64,000 bases of DNA from positions 11,532,001 through 11,596,000 of the forward strand of contig CM060731.1 of the NCBI GenBank assembly GCA_030704615.1. The letters run 5' to 3'. The position numbers and the translations under genes are program-made. Shown piece after piece: positions 23,556 to 36,132 of the stretch. The stretch comes from Takakia lepidozioides. Its lineage: Eukaryota; Streptophyta; Takakiopsida; Takakiales; Takakiaceae. The notes under the pieces were generated by a model. That model saw only the letters and a list, made by a program, of their open reading frames with translations. It searched no databases and was not told the DNA's origin. Position 1 is the stretch's first letter, and each line of letters starts with the position of its first letter.

Positions 23556-26545
23556 TGTTCTTGTTCTAGAAGATGTAGACCCTAAACCACAACTAGAAAC
23601 CCTTGAGCCTCCTCGTCAACGTCGCAAACGAGACAAAGGTGACATCAATAGAAAGTTCCAGGAGGTCTGGTCAACCAAAGCACCATAGGTTGAGGCAGTG
23701 TTGGACGATGAGGGTATTGTTACTGCTATCAAGTGTCGTGTGTGCTCTAAATTTGCCAAGAAAGAGAAGTTGCAGCTTGTGCTGAAATGGGACTCACTTG
23801 ATAAACATGGCGGCAAAAGAAGAATCCCTGATGGGTCTTCTCATGTGGACACCACATGTCTGTATGCTGAGAATGAGAGAAAAATTGCTATTATGAATCG
23901 CCCTTCTGTTGTAAAACAGGTTTAGAGAGGTTTGTTGATTGAGAAAAAAAGAAAATTCACCCAGTTTACAACTCAGGGGATCCACTTCCAAAAATTACCA
24001 CCTAACGTGCAAAAAAATATAGGGTGTCATATATTCTCTACAAGTAAAAATTAGAACATTTTCAGAGTAATATTGGGTATGAGAAATATAGGCGGGAGCC
24101 TTTAAACAATATAGGGTAGAGGCTCCAATTATATTTTATAGAATTATTCATAGGGTGGAGGTATTTTTGAGACACGTGTCAAGTATCATAGGGTGTAAGC
24201 ATGGTAGAGGTAGGCCAAAAATACTATCGCATATTCATAGACTGTGGTCTTCAAATTACTACTAGAGTGAAATTTAGTCTTATATTGAACTTCTTCTAGG
24301 AGAGAAGGATGATGTTGTAAGGAAAACAGACCAGTTTTCCAATCTTCAAATGGATGTGTAACTATGACTTACGATAGAGGTCAGAATGTATACACCCTCG
24401 TTGATGTCGATAGTGTCGCTCTAGATGAGTTTGTTTCTAGCAAGCAATGATATGTAAAATGCAAAGGCGAAGTGGCTCTTAGTTACGCCGGGTTCGGCCA
24501 GAGTCCCCCCTCTCTCTCTCTCTCTCTAAAATGCAAGTTTGTATGGGAATGTAAAACACAAGTTTTTGCATTCGAAATTATTTTATTTTATTTTATTAAT
24601 ATAACATATCAAATATTCATGGTTGCTGCTGAATATTGAAAAAATAGCCTACTCAAAAATGTTGTATATTAGAAAATTATATAATTATAGGGTGTAGAAA
24701 AAACAACAAAATTTAAATTGAAACCCCCCAGGAAAATACCCTTTTATCTCACGTGTACTCTACCAAAATGATAAGGAATGATCCGTTTACAATTATTTTC
24801 CTGCTCTTGAGTAAAGATGGACCGATATCTTATTATAAGGACTTAAAGTTCTTGTTTGATATTTGCAAGTGAAGTCCACCCCAAAGAAGCATTGGAGTGG
24901 GGGTGCTAATTGGCAGATTGCTGAGTCTATTCACCAGCAAGTCTTGACGGTTATGATTGAAACCATGAAGAAAGCAAACTATATGGCATTAACAGCTGAT
25001 GAAGTCACCACATGCAACAGACAATCAAAGGTGGGCTTCTGTACATGGGTATGTTGTGCAAGATTGATCCAGGATCCCCATCTTGCTAAGTGTGGAGCAT
25101 GTTGTTGATGACAACATTGCAGACAACCTAACTCATGTTGTTATGAACGCTCTACACATTGGAGAGTGGTGTGAGCAGTGCTGATAGCCCTACTAGACTT
25201 GTAAGGAGTTGACGGGGTTGCTACATTTCTAGGCGTACGAAACGGAGTGACAGTGCAGATCCAAAAGAACAATGCACCTCTTTGCACTAGCATGCATTGC
25301 GTTGCGCATCGCACAAATCTTATAGTTCAGGCCTTGTCAGATATGGCTGTCATGTACAGGCTAGAGGAGCTTTTGCAAGGTTTGTATGGGTAAGTCTTTT
25401 GCAAGTCCCCAAAGAGACATCTTGAACTCTGCAAATTAGCTGAGATCATGGAAACAATAGGTAATAAAATTCTACGCAACATCAAAACTCGTTGGATTTC
25501 AATGCTTAATCAAGCGAAGAGGGTGTTGGTCGAGTACAGGCCTCTACTTATGAAGATGTATGATGATTCACGGAAGGAGGTAGCTGCTTTCAAAAATCTT
25601 GAGCTGCTATGTGATGTTGAGGTTGTGTTGTCCCTTTGCTGCCTTATGCCATTACTGGAGTGTATACATTCTCTCAGGGTCAAGTTCGCACAACTCAGAG
25701 ATGTGCTCGTCTACGATTTCGTGGCTGCCGTGAAAATATGTGAGGCTGATGTGTATAGGATGTATGTGAATGTCATGCAACCGCATTCATTGGTGATATT
25801 CTCACTCAGTTCAATGCATTGCTTGAAACTCGAGATGACTGACTTGAATACTGGAATAATCAACTACTTAGGGTTTGACTTCAATGGGAAACATATCCGA
25901 GAAAGTTGTTATGTCACTCAAGATACCTATGATAGAGCCATTGTTCTTGTGAAGGCACAAGGAAAGCTTGCAGCACAGTGGCTGATTGAGGAGCTTGAAG
26001 CTCGCTTTCCTGCTCAAGCTTTGATGGATGCTCATGGAATAATTTTATCCCCAATATTGGTTGAATAGGGACCCCGAGGCGACTTTCACAACTCATTTGA
26101 ATACCATCAATGCACCTTATTGTGGCCCCAAGAGGATGGGAGCAACGTAATACTAGTGGATTGTGAGTCCGGGGCTCTGATATGCAATGGTCTACCTTCA
26201 TTTTGACAATGCAGAACAATGCTAGAGTTGCCAGGGCTCCCCCCCCACGATGTGAATCCCTAATCAAGTTATGAAGGATGTTGACAGCTTGCCAGATTGT
26301 GGTACACAGAATTATAGAATATATCAAACTTGTGCAGGTGATTGGATCTGTGGAGGATCAACGCACCTTTAATACACTGAGTTTTATGAAATCCAAGCTT
26401 CGCAATAGGCTTACTTCACATTTAGATTTGGTTATCCGTATGTTTCTCTCAACAATTTTACTCACTTGACACCTTTCCCTTTTGCTACTGCCTGCATTGA
26501 GCATTGGAGGGCAACTCGTGTGCGCAAGGGATTAGATGCTTAAGT
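23556..26545 (+). pseudogene. hAT-type transposase pseudogene (BED finger, ZNF862-like)
   Basis: These are remnants of a cut-and-paste transposase. The first block (23590-23880) reads NRKFQEVWSTKAP, a TAG stop at 23686-23688, then VEAVLDDEG and the BED-like finger CRVCSKF with KWDSLDKHGG. The second block (24880-25045) reads HWSGGANWQIAE and MALTADEVTT, a pattern of hAT catalytic domains. The third block (25448-26066) reads GNKILRNIKTRWISMLNQAK then CCLMPLLECIHSL. The tail near 26480-26540 reads FATACIEHWRATRVRKGLDA, the hAT dimerisation end. Blocks are joined by stops and frameshifts, and 23926-24850 is foreign insert sequence. It is clearly dead. Relation to ZNF862/KRBA-like hAT proteins rests on remembered family patterns. 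Confidence 0.75.
23926..24850. other. AT-rich insertion splitting the hAT pseudogene
   Basis: Transposase coding similarity stops near 23920 and resumes near 24880. The intervening 0.9 kb is AT-rich with repeated TAGGGTG words (24022, 24113, 24152, 24189, 24690) and a CT run at 24509-24528. It is probably a secondary insertion; I could not find its terminal repeats. Confidence 0.4.
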
Positions 26546-28284
26546 GTAATTGCAGACGTAAGGGGACTTAATGTCTTGCCACAAATAACTCAATGACAGA
26601 TCTGGGTTATGCCTCGTTTTTGGAATTTCTTGTCAGTGTTGATGTCATGTATATGATCATTTGTTGTGATTCCATCACTCTTTTGCTTTGGTCTACAATT
26701 CTAACCCCGCTCCCACAGACTTACCTGTGACACACTATCGCTTCAAACAAGTTGTTGATCTTGGACCAGATTATGTGATATAATTGTGCCTTGGGGAAGT
26801 CACTCCACTATATAGTTTAGGGAATCACGTGCGATAAAGAGGTATTTTCTATCCCAGGGTATTACTTTTTTCTCCCATTTTTTCATCCACCCTATAATTA
26901 TTTAATTTTATAAGATACATAATTATCTGGTAGGCATTTTTTTTTATTTGACTGTAATCATCAAATATTTGATACCCTATATTAACATAAAAATAAAACA
27001 AATTTTTCTTAGAGTGCAAAATATTTTATTGTTCAAAGCTCTAATGCATCTATCAAACGAATGAGAAAAACTGTTACCTAATTTAAGTGTAGTGAAAAAA
27101 TATTTCTCAGGTGAGAGAGGGAGGTACCTTACAGCAAGTAAATAAAGCAGTGCTTCCAGCAACACAATGAGGTCAGCAACTAGCATAGCAAAACTCTTGA
27201 ATCAGAGAAGAAGACAAAGTGAGAAGAAAATATAGCAACCCTAAACCAAAACGTATCAGGCTCCCTAAACTAAGTCCTCTCATCCAAGCCGAGTCCAAGT
27301 CCCGTCATCCAAGTCCAATTAGTCATTTATGAAGTCTCAATACAAATATACCATAGAATGAACGACATATGTCCCTCGCCAATGTGACACCCATATATTA
27401 GTTTCAAAATATATACAATTGGAACATATCTATTCATAACCCTATTTTTACTTGAATACGATATACACAAATAAGGACACCCAATTTTATTTCTAAAAAT
27501 ATTGTATATTTTATCTTCAAAAAATATATATTACCATATATAGGCTTGGACGAAGGTGTATTCTTTTACTCAAGGAAAGAACCATCAAACCTTCGTGATG
27601 CTGAGGGTGATTCTCCTCACGATGAACCCAGGCTGTTATTGCTGCCCAAAACGGTCGCGTCATTTTTCATCCACGAAGTAATTTCTGTGGATGAAGTTGG
27701 ATGAACATGCGGTCTAAATGAAATATGTAGGCGCCCTTGTCTTGTACCTGCTCCAACGAAAACCATAAATGCAACTACTCACGTGTCGGTCGGAAGGCGT
27801 TTCAAAAAATGTCCAACCCAGAAATTTGCTCTCAATCAAATTTTTTTTTTACAGTGTACTTTACATTGTGGCAAAGCATAGACTAACCTTAAAGAATATG
27901 GATTCCAAGTACAATTTATAGACAATTTAGGAGCCTTGGTTCACTACAACAAATTGGGGAAATCTCTCCCTCCCCCCCCCCCCCCCAAATTCACATACAA
28001 AGCACCCCCCCTAAATGTTACGTCTTTCACTGTCAAATTTTCAGAGAACACCTTCTATGTGCCCCTAATTGTGATTCTATAGGGCATTCGCCCAAGACAA
28101 ATATGGATATTGGAAATTTTCCATGGTCAAACCATTTTTTATCATGCAATTTTTATTTTTATTTTTATTTTTTTTGTTATAATCTCTCATTTGCAACGGT
28201 CAAACCTGCGTTAGTGGGGATAGGGTTGTAAGGTTCATCCAAGTGGATGGATGGGGGTAGGAAGATATTGCTAGGTTAGCCAAG
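26546..28284. other. AT-rich intergenic sequence with a C homopolymer
   Basis: No gene was recognised. A C-rich run of about 20 bases sits near 27966-27986 and an A/T-rich run near 28145-28172. Otherwise it is plain AT-rich sequence. Confidence 0.4.
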
Positions 28285-28292
28285 GTATATAC

Positions 28293-30293
28293 TAGTGTTG
28301 GGCGGTTCTCTGATTTTGGGTGAAAGAACCGCTAGTTCCGGGCCCGGGTATATACCCCCTTAACCCGGGGTATGAAAAACTCAAATAACCTAGTCAGGTT
28401 TGAACCGGCGGATACCAAAATCCATTTATCCGGGAACTTCACTGAACCGGGGGTTCTCTAATGGCTATTTTCCATAAGAACCTGACCTACGTGTTGGAAT
28501 GAGAGGGGAGGGTAAAGGTAACTGCACCTGATACATACTTCCAGTATCATCAGCTAAGTCCAAGTGCAATCCCCCTATGTATCGAGAGACCCTGCAGTTT
28601 GGGAGATCTAGGGTAGCATGTGCCATTGGCCGATATGTGAAGAATTGAAATCTAAGCCTGTGCCGTTGGCCCAAGTATCCAGTGTCATGTAAGTCCAAGT
28701 GCAATCCCCTATGTATCCAAGTGCGTCTCCTTATATGTCGAGGTCCATGTGTGAAGAATAATATATCCAAGTACGACCTCTAGGGTAGCCCTAGATGTTG
28801 GCCCAAGTGCAATGCCCTATGTATCCAAGTGCGTCTCATATGTCGAGGCCCATGTGTGAAGAATTGAATAAGCCCAAGTACAATCTCCTATGTATCTAAG
28901 TGCTTCTCCCATGTGGAGGCCCAAGTGCGACCTCCAATGTCCAATGTCATATAAGTCCAAGTGCAATCCCCTATGCATCCAAAGACCTTGTAGTTTGGGA
29001 GTTCTCCACGTCATTGTTTCAACAAAGCCCATTTTGCTATTTTTGCAATCTCCCATGTTGAGGCTTCATATATTGATATATCCACTTTGCTATTTTTCGG
29101 AAATTTCCAGCGACCAAAAGTACTTGAAATTCCAAATCTCCCACATAAAGGGCCAATCACTGCTCCAGGAAAACCCACTTTGCTATTTTTTTCCCGAATT
29201 TCCAGCAACCCAAAGTACTCAAAATTCTACATCTACCACACCGCGGGTCCAAAAATCATGAGACCAAACCGGTGCACCCCTCCTCATCGAAGGCTTTCCT
29301 ATGGCACCAAGCACCATGGGCTGGGCCCCGCGGTTTGGGAGATCTCAACGACGCTACAAAACAAAACAAAACAAACGTCTCGCTTCATATATTGACTAGG
29401 GTAGCCTGTGCCGTAGGCCCAAGTGTCCCAAGTGTCATCTAAGTCCAAGTGCAATCCCGTTGGTATCTAGGGACCCTACAGTTTGGGAGATTCTAGGGTA
29501 GCATGTGTCATTGGCCCATATGTGACGAATTGCAATCTAAGCTGTATCCAAGTGTTTCTCCCATGTAGAGGCCCAAGCGTGACCTCCAGTGTCCACTTCA
29601 ATCCCCTGTGTATCCAAAGACCTACAGTTTGGGAGATCTCTATGACGTCATTGCCCACTTTGCTATTACAATCTCCCCTGTCGAGGCTTCATATATTAAT
29701 ATATCCACTTTGCTATTTTTTGCGAATTCCAGCGACCCAAAGTACTCCAAATTTCACATCCCCCCCCCCTCGGATCCAAAAATCATGAGACCAAGCCGGT
29801 GCACCCCTCCTCATCGGGGGCTTTCCAACGGCACCAAACACCAGGGCCGGGCCCCTGCGGTTTGGGAGATCTCAACGACGCTACAAAACAAAACAAACTA
29901 GCTTGGACCTTCATATATTGACTAGGGCCCAAGTGTCTAGTGTGGGGTTGGATTTTCTCTCATACCTGCACATTTTCTATTTATTTTGTTTATAACAACT
30001 TTTTGAATTCAGAACCAAGAGGGAACCGGGTCATCTATCGGTTCCCTATAAAGTTCTCTACCCATATACCTGAGTATATGGGTAGAGATGTACCGGATGT
30101 ACTGGATGTGGCGGGCAATTGCATGAAATAACCGGTATAGAACATACCCGTGATAATGTAACTCAGAGATCTACCCTGCACCGCAAATTCTGTTCCTCTC
30201 CATATTTTGAAAAACCCGGCCTCTTTTTTTACCTTCTACAAGATAAACCTACCCTGCAGGTTCTACCCAAAACCAGAGACCCACCCAACACTC
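28293..30293. mobile_element. hAT-type non-autonomous element 1
   Basis: The left end TAGTGTTGGGCGGTTCTCTG (28293) is an inverted match to the right end CAGAGACCCACCCAACACTC (to 30293), 17 of 20. The 8-bp target duplication GTATATAC lies at 28285-28292 and 30294-30301. An 8-bp duplication and an AGTG start are hAT hallmarks. The 2.0-kb body lacks a transposase and is made of internally repeated non-coding units. Subterminal zones are rich in AACCGG and GGGTAT words. Confidence 0.78.
29250..29927. repeat. Internal direct repeats of element 1 (period about 525 bp)
   Basis: A block at 29250-29402 recurs at 29775-29927. Both contain ATCATGAGACCAA, CGGTGCACCCCTCCTCATCG, TTTGGGAGATCTCAACGACG, CTACAAAACAAAAC and TTCATATATTGACTAGGG. 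Between 28560 and 29640 shorter related units repeat the words AAGTCCAAGTGCAATCCCC and TTTGGGAGAT. The units have no coding frame. Confidence 0.7.
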
Positions 30294-31097
30294 GTATATA
30301 CCAGTGTTGGGAGGATATATTCATTTTTCCTACCCTCAGGGTAAGGTTATAATGTATTTTTTGAAAATATACCCTCCGAGTAAGTATATATATAAATTTT
30401 TGGTAAACATTTACCGTCAGGGTAAGGGTATTGAGTGCCACATATACCATAAGGGTCAGGGTAATTGTAGGATAATGGTACCATTTTTATATCCTCTTGA
30501 TATCCCAGAGTAATTATAAAGGGTTAATTTATTTATTTATTTAATTGTGAATTATATTAAATACTTAGAATAAAGCATTTCAACTGTATAACATCCTTTA
30601 ACGGGCTATGGCTTTTATTTTGAAAAAATAAAATATTTTTGTTTACTTTTTATGTGGCTTATGAATAGAAATTTTCTAGCCCTCATTTATGCTCCTCTAG
30701 TCATTGGCCCTAAAATATAATAACAAAACAACACATTTGATCATAATGAGGTCCAAAATCACCAATGCTTGAAGCATACGCTTTGCACGATAGAGAGAAT
30801 GGCGGGGACAGAGGAATGCCCTCTCTACTAGCAAATACCACACCTAAACCTAAACCCCTAGTAATCAAATTATTATACCCTTCCATATCACCCCGCCATT
30901 GAACAGATTTACCCTCAAAGTAAGGGTATCCGTCAAAATTTCAAACCCCAGGGTATAATCCATTAAGGGTATAACAAAAATAATTACCCCTGACAAGGGT
31001 AGGATAAGGGTATTTTGGAATTTTCAGGGTAGGGTATATCCATATACCCTTACTGGGTTTTATCCTCAGGGTATAATGGCAAAAAAAAGGTATCCTC

Positions 31098-31937
31098 CAG
31101 TGTTGGGCGGTTACCCGCCGGGACCCAGGTTAACCGCCGGTTCAAGTTCAGGTTAACCAGAACCGGCCCATTCCTCCAGAACCTGACCTGGAACCGAAAC
31201 CTGCCAATGGGGATCGGCGCAGAACCGAACAGGCGGTTCCTGCTGGGTGTGAGAACCGGAGAACCGGGCGCATGGGGATAAAAACAGGTTCCGGTTCCGG
31301 TTTTTGAACCCTTGGTGGGCCCTTGGCATAACATGGCATAACCCTCGAGAGCCGGTGGCCCCATGGCAAAACTTCTTTAATGCTCTCAAGCTCCATGAGA
31401 TCATGGGTTCAATGCTTGAAGGCCATGAGATTCTATGTTCAATGCTTTAGCGCCATGAGATCTTGGGTTCAATCTCCAGCTCCATGATATACTGGCTAAG
31501 TTCATTAATCAAAATGTTAGAAGATGCCAATACCTGCCAGATGGCTGAATAGCAATTTCAACCCATAAAATTTTACCCATTTTCTTCTACCAGTTTATTT
31601 GCAGTATTATTTTATTTTTATTTATTTTTAAAATCGTTAGTTCAAATATGTGAATACACTGCTATTTAATCTGCCGGGCCGATAAAATATTTTAAATTAA
31701 ATTAAATTAAACAAATATATAATTAAAATAGAACCGGATACTAACCTGGAACCGGTGGTTTTTATCAGCAACTAACCGGTAACCGGAACTGCCCCCATGT
31801 TTAAAAGTTGGATCCGGAACCGGACCGGAACCGGCTCAATAAACAAAAACCGGAACCGGATCCGGAACCGTCTCTTGAAATAATTGTGGAACCGGAACCG
31901 AATGTTCCTTCACAAATGCAAGAACCGCCCAACACTG
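31098..31937. mobile_element. hAT-type non-autonomous element 3, nested in element 2
   Basis: The left end CAGTGTTGGGCGGTT (31098) and right end AACCGCCCAACACTG (to 31937) are perfect inverted copies over 15 bp. A perfect 8-bp target duplication GTATCCTC lies at 31090-31097 and 31938-31945. Both ends are loaded with repeated AACCGG words (about 31120-31310 and 31725-31915). It is 840 bp and non-coding, and is the youngest of the three by TIR identity. Confidence 0.88.
31385..31480. repeat. Short tandem repeat inside element 3
   Basis: Three copies of a unit near 38 bp are built on CCATGAGATC and GGGTTCAAT (31394, 31431, 31462). There is no coding frame. Confidence 0.55.
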
Positions 31938-31962
31938 GTATCCTCCCAATAGTGGTATATAC

Positions 31963-32690
31963 TATTTTTTTGCAAAAGTGAAAAAGGTTAGCTGGTCATT
32001 TAGGGTTAACATTGAAGGAGATTTCACCAAGCCCTAGGAAACATATATACGAAAGCATCCCTAGGCACACATCATACCCTACAACTAGGCATGTGTAGGT
32101 GTCGAATGTAGGCATAGCTTATATCCATAACGAACATCATTATCACTAATGTGGCCTTTGCCATTGAACACATATTGTACCATCATTTTATTAAGTATTA
32201 AACTCAATTTTAACTAATTCCGAACTTTGAAGAAGTCCGGATTTAATGAAAATACAGATCTATTTACTAAATACATAATAAAATGTAATACATATACACC
32301 TATATATAATAATATCATTTTAATTTAAGTATCTAAACTAATACTGAAAACCATTTTTATATTCAATTTCCACTTTGAATGTGAATACAAACTTGTTCAT
32401 ATCACTCTTTTGTAGAAAACATCACTACAATTTTAGTTTTTTCCACTTTGAGTGTCTCCGCCCCCATGGTGAGTCCTATGCCACCCCCACTAAGTCCCAC
32501 TAAGTCCCACTAAGCTACCACCACCCCTTGTGGAGCCACCCCACGAAAGATATTGGCATCAACGCATTGTCGTTTATATATGGATTTATCGACTTCAGGA
32601 TTGAACTCAAAGTATTGATTCCCGAAGTACCATGGAGCCACTGGTGAACAACAATTTAGAAAATTAAATAATTAAAAAAAAGAATTGTCA
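31963..32690. other. AT-rich spacer downstream of the HAD gene
   Basis: No gene was seen. A small tandem of TAAGTCCCAC occurs at about 32489-32515. The right side is the probable 3' UTR of the minus-strand HAD gene. Confidence 0.4.
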
Positions 32691-35600
32691 TCATCGCCGA
32701 AATATTTTTGGCGTACCAAGATAATCAGGTTGAAGAAGGCGAGGGTGACGAATAGATGGATCAACATATCTCCCGAACCAAGACCAATGCTGATGGTCAC
32801 GTATGATGGAAGGTCGTGTTCTCTTTACACAGTTTTCACTGACATAGTCCACCACACTAGAGGCTCCAATCATCTTGTGCATGAACGGCCAAACTGTCAT
32901 TACCATATCACTCACGTTTTGGTCCATAGAGGCATTTTTTTCTGAAGATAAAACCTTGAAAGGAAGAGGGAAAAACCTTGTATTCTCTGGGTTCCTTAGT
33001 GCTTTGGAAGGCTCATCATCAACTAAGAGAATCTGACCTTGTTTTGCGAATGGCTTGTCTGCAAACTTTATTAAAACTTTGTCAATATCTTTGAGCACGT
33101 ACTTCATTTCATACTTGATATAGCCAGACGTAATTGTACAGTGCTCAGCCGACCAAATGAAACAAAATTGTTTCATGATCTCCGGTGGAACAAAAACCTC
33201 CAGCATTCTGAAAAGAACATCTTTTTGGGCGCATGACCAAATAGCGACATAAAAATTTGTCGTCAACAACTTCAAAAATTCAATCACACCTGGACGAGGA
33301 ATTACAAATGGTGTCTCTGGCACTTGAAGTTTTATGCGTCGTCCGGGATATTTAGCTCTCAACAACTCCAACCCACTTGGAGGGGGTCTGAAGCACAAAA
33401 GACCGTTGACGCTTAATATGACAGGCATTCGTTTTTTCTGACCCGAGATGATTTGGGTGTTTACGCTCTTAGAGGCGGTCACCTAGAAATAAAAATGAAA
33501 TATCATTAGTACTGCCAAAGAACAGAACATAAAATAAAAATTCACAAAAGAAAGATCACTTCGGACCATATGTCGAAGTGCATTGGGTATCTTTAAGAGA
33601 GAGGCCCCATTGGCTAGTAACATAGTTCATCTTCTGGCAACAACATCAAAGGACATAACCAGTGCAACGCCGAAAAGAAAAGAACTCATATTCTTCAACA
33701 AAACATATAAAGATAACAAGAAATGAGAATAATGCGAAAATATTTGATACCATTTCAGGCAAATCGCTTAAAGACTTTTTTTTTAGGCTTTGTGAGTCTT
33801 TTTGAGTCTTTTTGCATATTGGGAGCTGCAATGAGGACGACAAATCAGCTTCTCGACCTCCATCAGCGATCAAACACTTCAATTTTGATCTTGGAGAAAT
33901 ATGCCATTTATCTTGAGAAATATCCGTTTTCTCACTTGCATTCGATGACTCGGATCCTGTCGATCTACGAACCGAATTGGAGAATCTTTGAATGGAGATT
34001 CCACTAGTATTTTTTGTTGCGGACCTCACTTTGCATGGTATTTCTCAGATTGAGAGGATGTTGTAACAAAAGAGCTTTCGTTATATAGATCTGAAGTTAT
34101 CCCTCTTGAGACTTCAAAACAATCAGACGAATGCTCGGACATGCTCGGCTCAACTGAAACATATACAAGGTCCTGCTCGCAAAATGAAGTTTTAGTACAT
34201 TTACCAAAAACATAATGAACAAACATAAAATCACATTACGTATGTTATAATAGTAACTTACCTTCGCTTCTCGTACTCTCGGCTCTGAGAGATCCATAAA
34301 CTTCCCTTGCCTCGCCAAAAAATGTGGATTTATCCATTCTAAAATACTACATTTTGGACTTCCAGCGGTTCCGAAAGATCCGTGAGTTGTCCCTGCCTTG
34401 CCAGGAAGTGTGGATTGATCCACTCCAAAATACTACGTTTTGGACTCGCAGCTATCGGTAATTCAGATGATGCATCTCCACAGGGCAATTCAGATTGGGG
34501 TGGAATACTCTCCATTATACGTCGTCTTCATGCACATGGATCCATTCTTGTATGTCCCAATATCTGATAGAACAAAAATAAAGATACATTCTTAACCATG
34601 ACATCCAACCAATTCATATGAATGGGGATCATGGATAAAACAAAATTCCAAATATACCTCTCTCTCCGAGATCCGTGGTTGATTGTAAGAAGCAGATATA
34701 ACATCGGTATCTTGAATTGAGCCAATCATTGACAATTGCAGAAGACCGGTGCTACAGTTCAGGTCCATCTGTATAGCTTCCAAATTAGCTGATTCCAGTT
34801 GCGGAGCAATCTGTGAAAATGCATGAACACTTAATGTCAAAGAAAAAAACACAAATAGGATACTTTGCACCTCATGCCAAAGTGAAATGAAGTGAAGTGA
34901 AGATAATGATTGAGATGAGGCATGCATACAAATCATTGAATCACATTCGTAATTTTGATAGGTTGATTGCAAAAAAATGGGAATGAATGTCAGGAACGAA
35001 CTTACAATATCGAAAACTTGGTGTAACTGACTAGGTGAAATATGAGGACGGCGGTCAAAATTTACAAGTCAACTGGTTTTTTTCTTAGAGAAGATAATAT
35101 GGGCATTGCTATATGTACTTAAGGTCTTGCCATGCTTTGTGGAACAAGTCCCTACTAATGGTACATTGATTGAGAAGTAAGGACTTCGAAACAGAGGCCG
35201 AAGCGACCTCAAGTATAATAAAAAGAGAAATGTTTTGGAGAGTGGTTAGGCTTAATACCTCCATGCCCACTACAGTAGCCATTTCATGCGGAAGTATATG
35301 AGCTTGAAAGCTTTGGTTGTCCATATCTGTAATATGATAACAATTGTCTTGTGTGATAGTTGGGTCCGAATTATCCTTCACCTCCTCGATGGCCTGCATA
35401 CAGTCAAGGATACACACCTAAAACTAACACCATAAAATCTAGAAGATATGTCAAAGATTATGAAGAGACATGGAATGTTTAAATCATTAAATGAATGTGA
35501 AATGCAAGACATGGATGATGGTACCAGTGTATTGTCGATGTGGACATGAGTTTGTGGTAACACATTTGATGAACCCATTCTTTTTCATCTCCAATTGATG

Positions 35601-35885
35601 GATAAGAAAATTGAGCCAATGTTTTCTCCATAAGCACATTGGAGTCGACTTGAATGCAGTAAGCATCCTCAATGGTGCAACAAAGAGAGACAGTGTCTAG
35701 CTGAAGACTAATATTCGAAGGAGTCGGAATCCGTTCAACAATGTTGTGTTGTGCGACGAAATGCTCCAGAGATTGAATGAATGTTGATTCGATTGCAGTT
35801 GGAGTGCTATCAATTGCAGGCTGACAAGATCCAATGGAAAGAAACGAGGGACCAAATCAATAGCAATTGTGAAATATGATGTCAA
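32691..35885 (-). pseudogene. FCP1/NLI-like HAD-domain gene B, catalytically degenerate
   Basis: This is a minus-strand multi-exon gene. The last exon (32691-33482) opens after an acceptor TTTCTAG and carries an FCP1-homology (HAD phosphatase) domain: NGLLCF, TPFVIPRPGVIEFL, FYVAIWSCAQKDVLF, FIWSAEHCTIT and ILLVDDEPSKAL. FCP1-like proteins dephosphorylate proteins through a first Asp in a DxDx(T/V) motif. Here that motif reads LSVNG, so both acidic residues are absent. The previous exon (ending in LSDLPEM near 33750) joins in phase. Upstream blocks near 34100-34220, 34630-34810, 35240-35400 and 35525-35820 are Ser/Thr-rich, exon-like and of no known family. A frameshift is needed near 34030. 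It may be a decayed transposon-borne gene. Confidence 0.55.
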
Positions 35886-36132
35886 AAATATCCATCAAGT
35901 GATTAATGCCACACACAAGTAAGGGAACCCTATTACTTCGGAGATGAGACATTTCAATGGAGTAAATTATATGAATATTTGTAATCTATATATGCATCAA
36001 TAGTTTGGTGTTCGAAAACATCATATTTTAACATCATTAGTAACCAAAGAATCAAAGATAAAAATAAATAAAAAATGTACACGATAAAGAAGAACAAAGA
36101 TGAAATTTATTTGATATTCATAAATACTATCA

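Larger units (their letters stand above)
30302..31954. mobile_element. hAT-type non-autonomous element 2 (host of element 3)
   Basis: The left end CAGTGTTGGGAGGATA (30302) and right end TATCCTCCCAATAGTG (to 31954) are inverted copies with two mismatches. The duplication GTATATAC lies at 30294-30301 and 31955-31962. Without the nested element the length is about 0.8 kb. Its body carries many GGGTA/TACCC words in both orientations (30340-31080), as expected of subterminal transposase-binding repeats. Confidence 0.75.

Noticed and set aside
24509-24528. CT run as a regulatory site
   Set aside because: Simple repeat inside decayed transposon sequence; no gene context.
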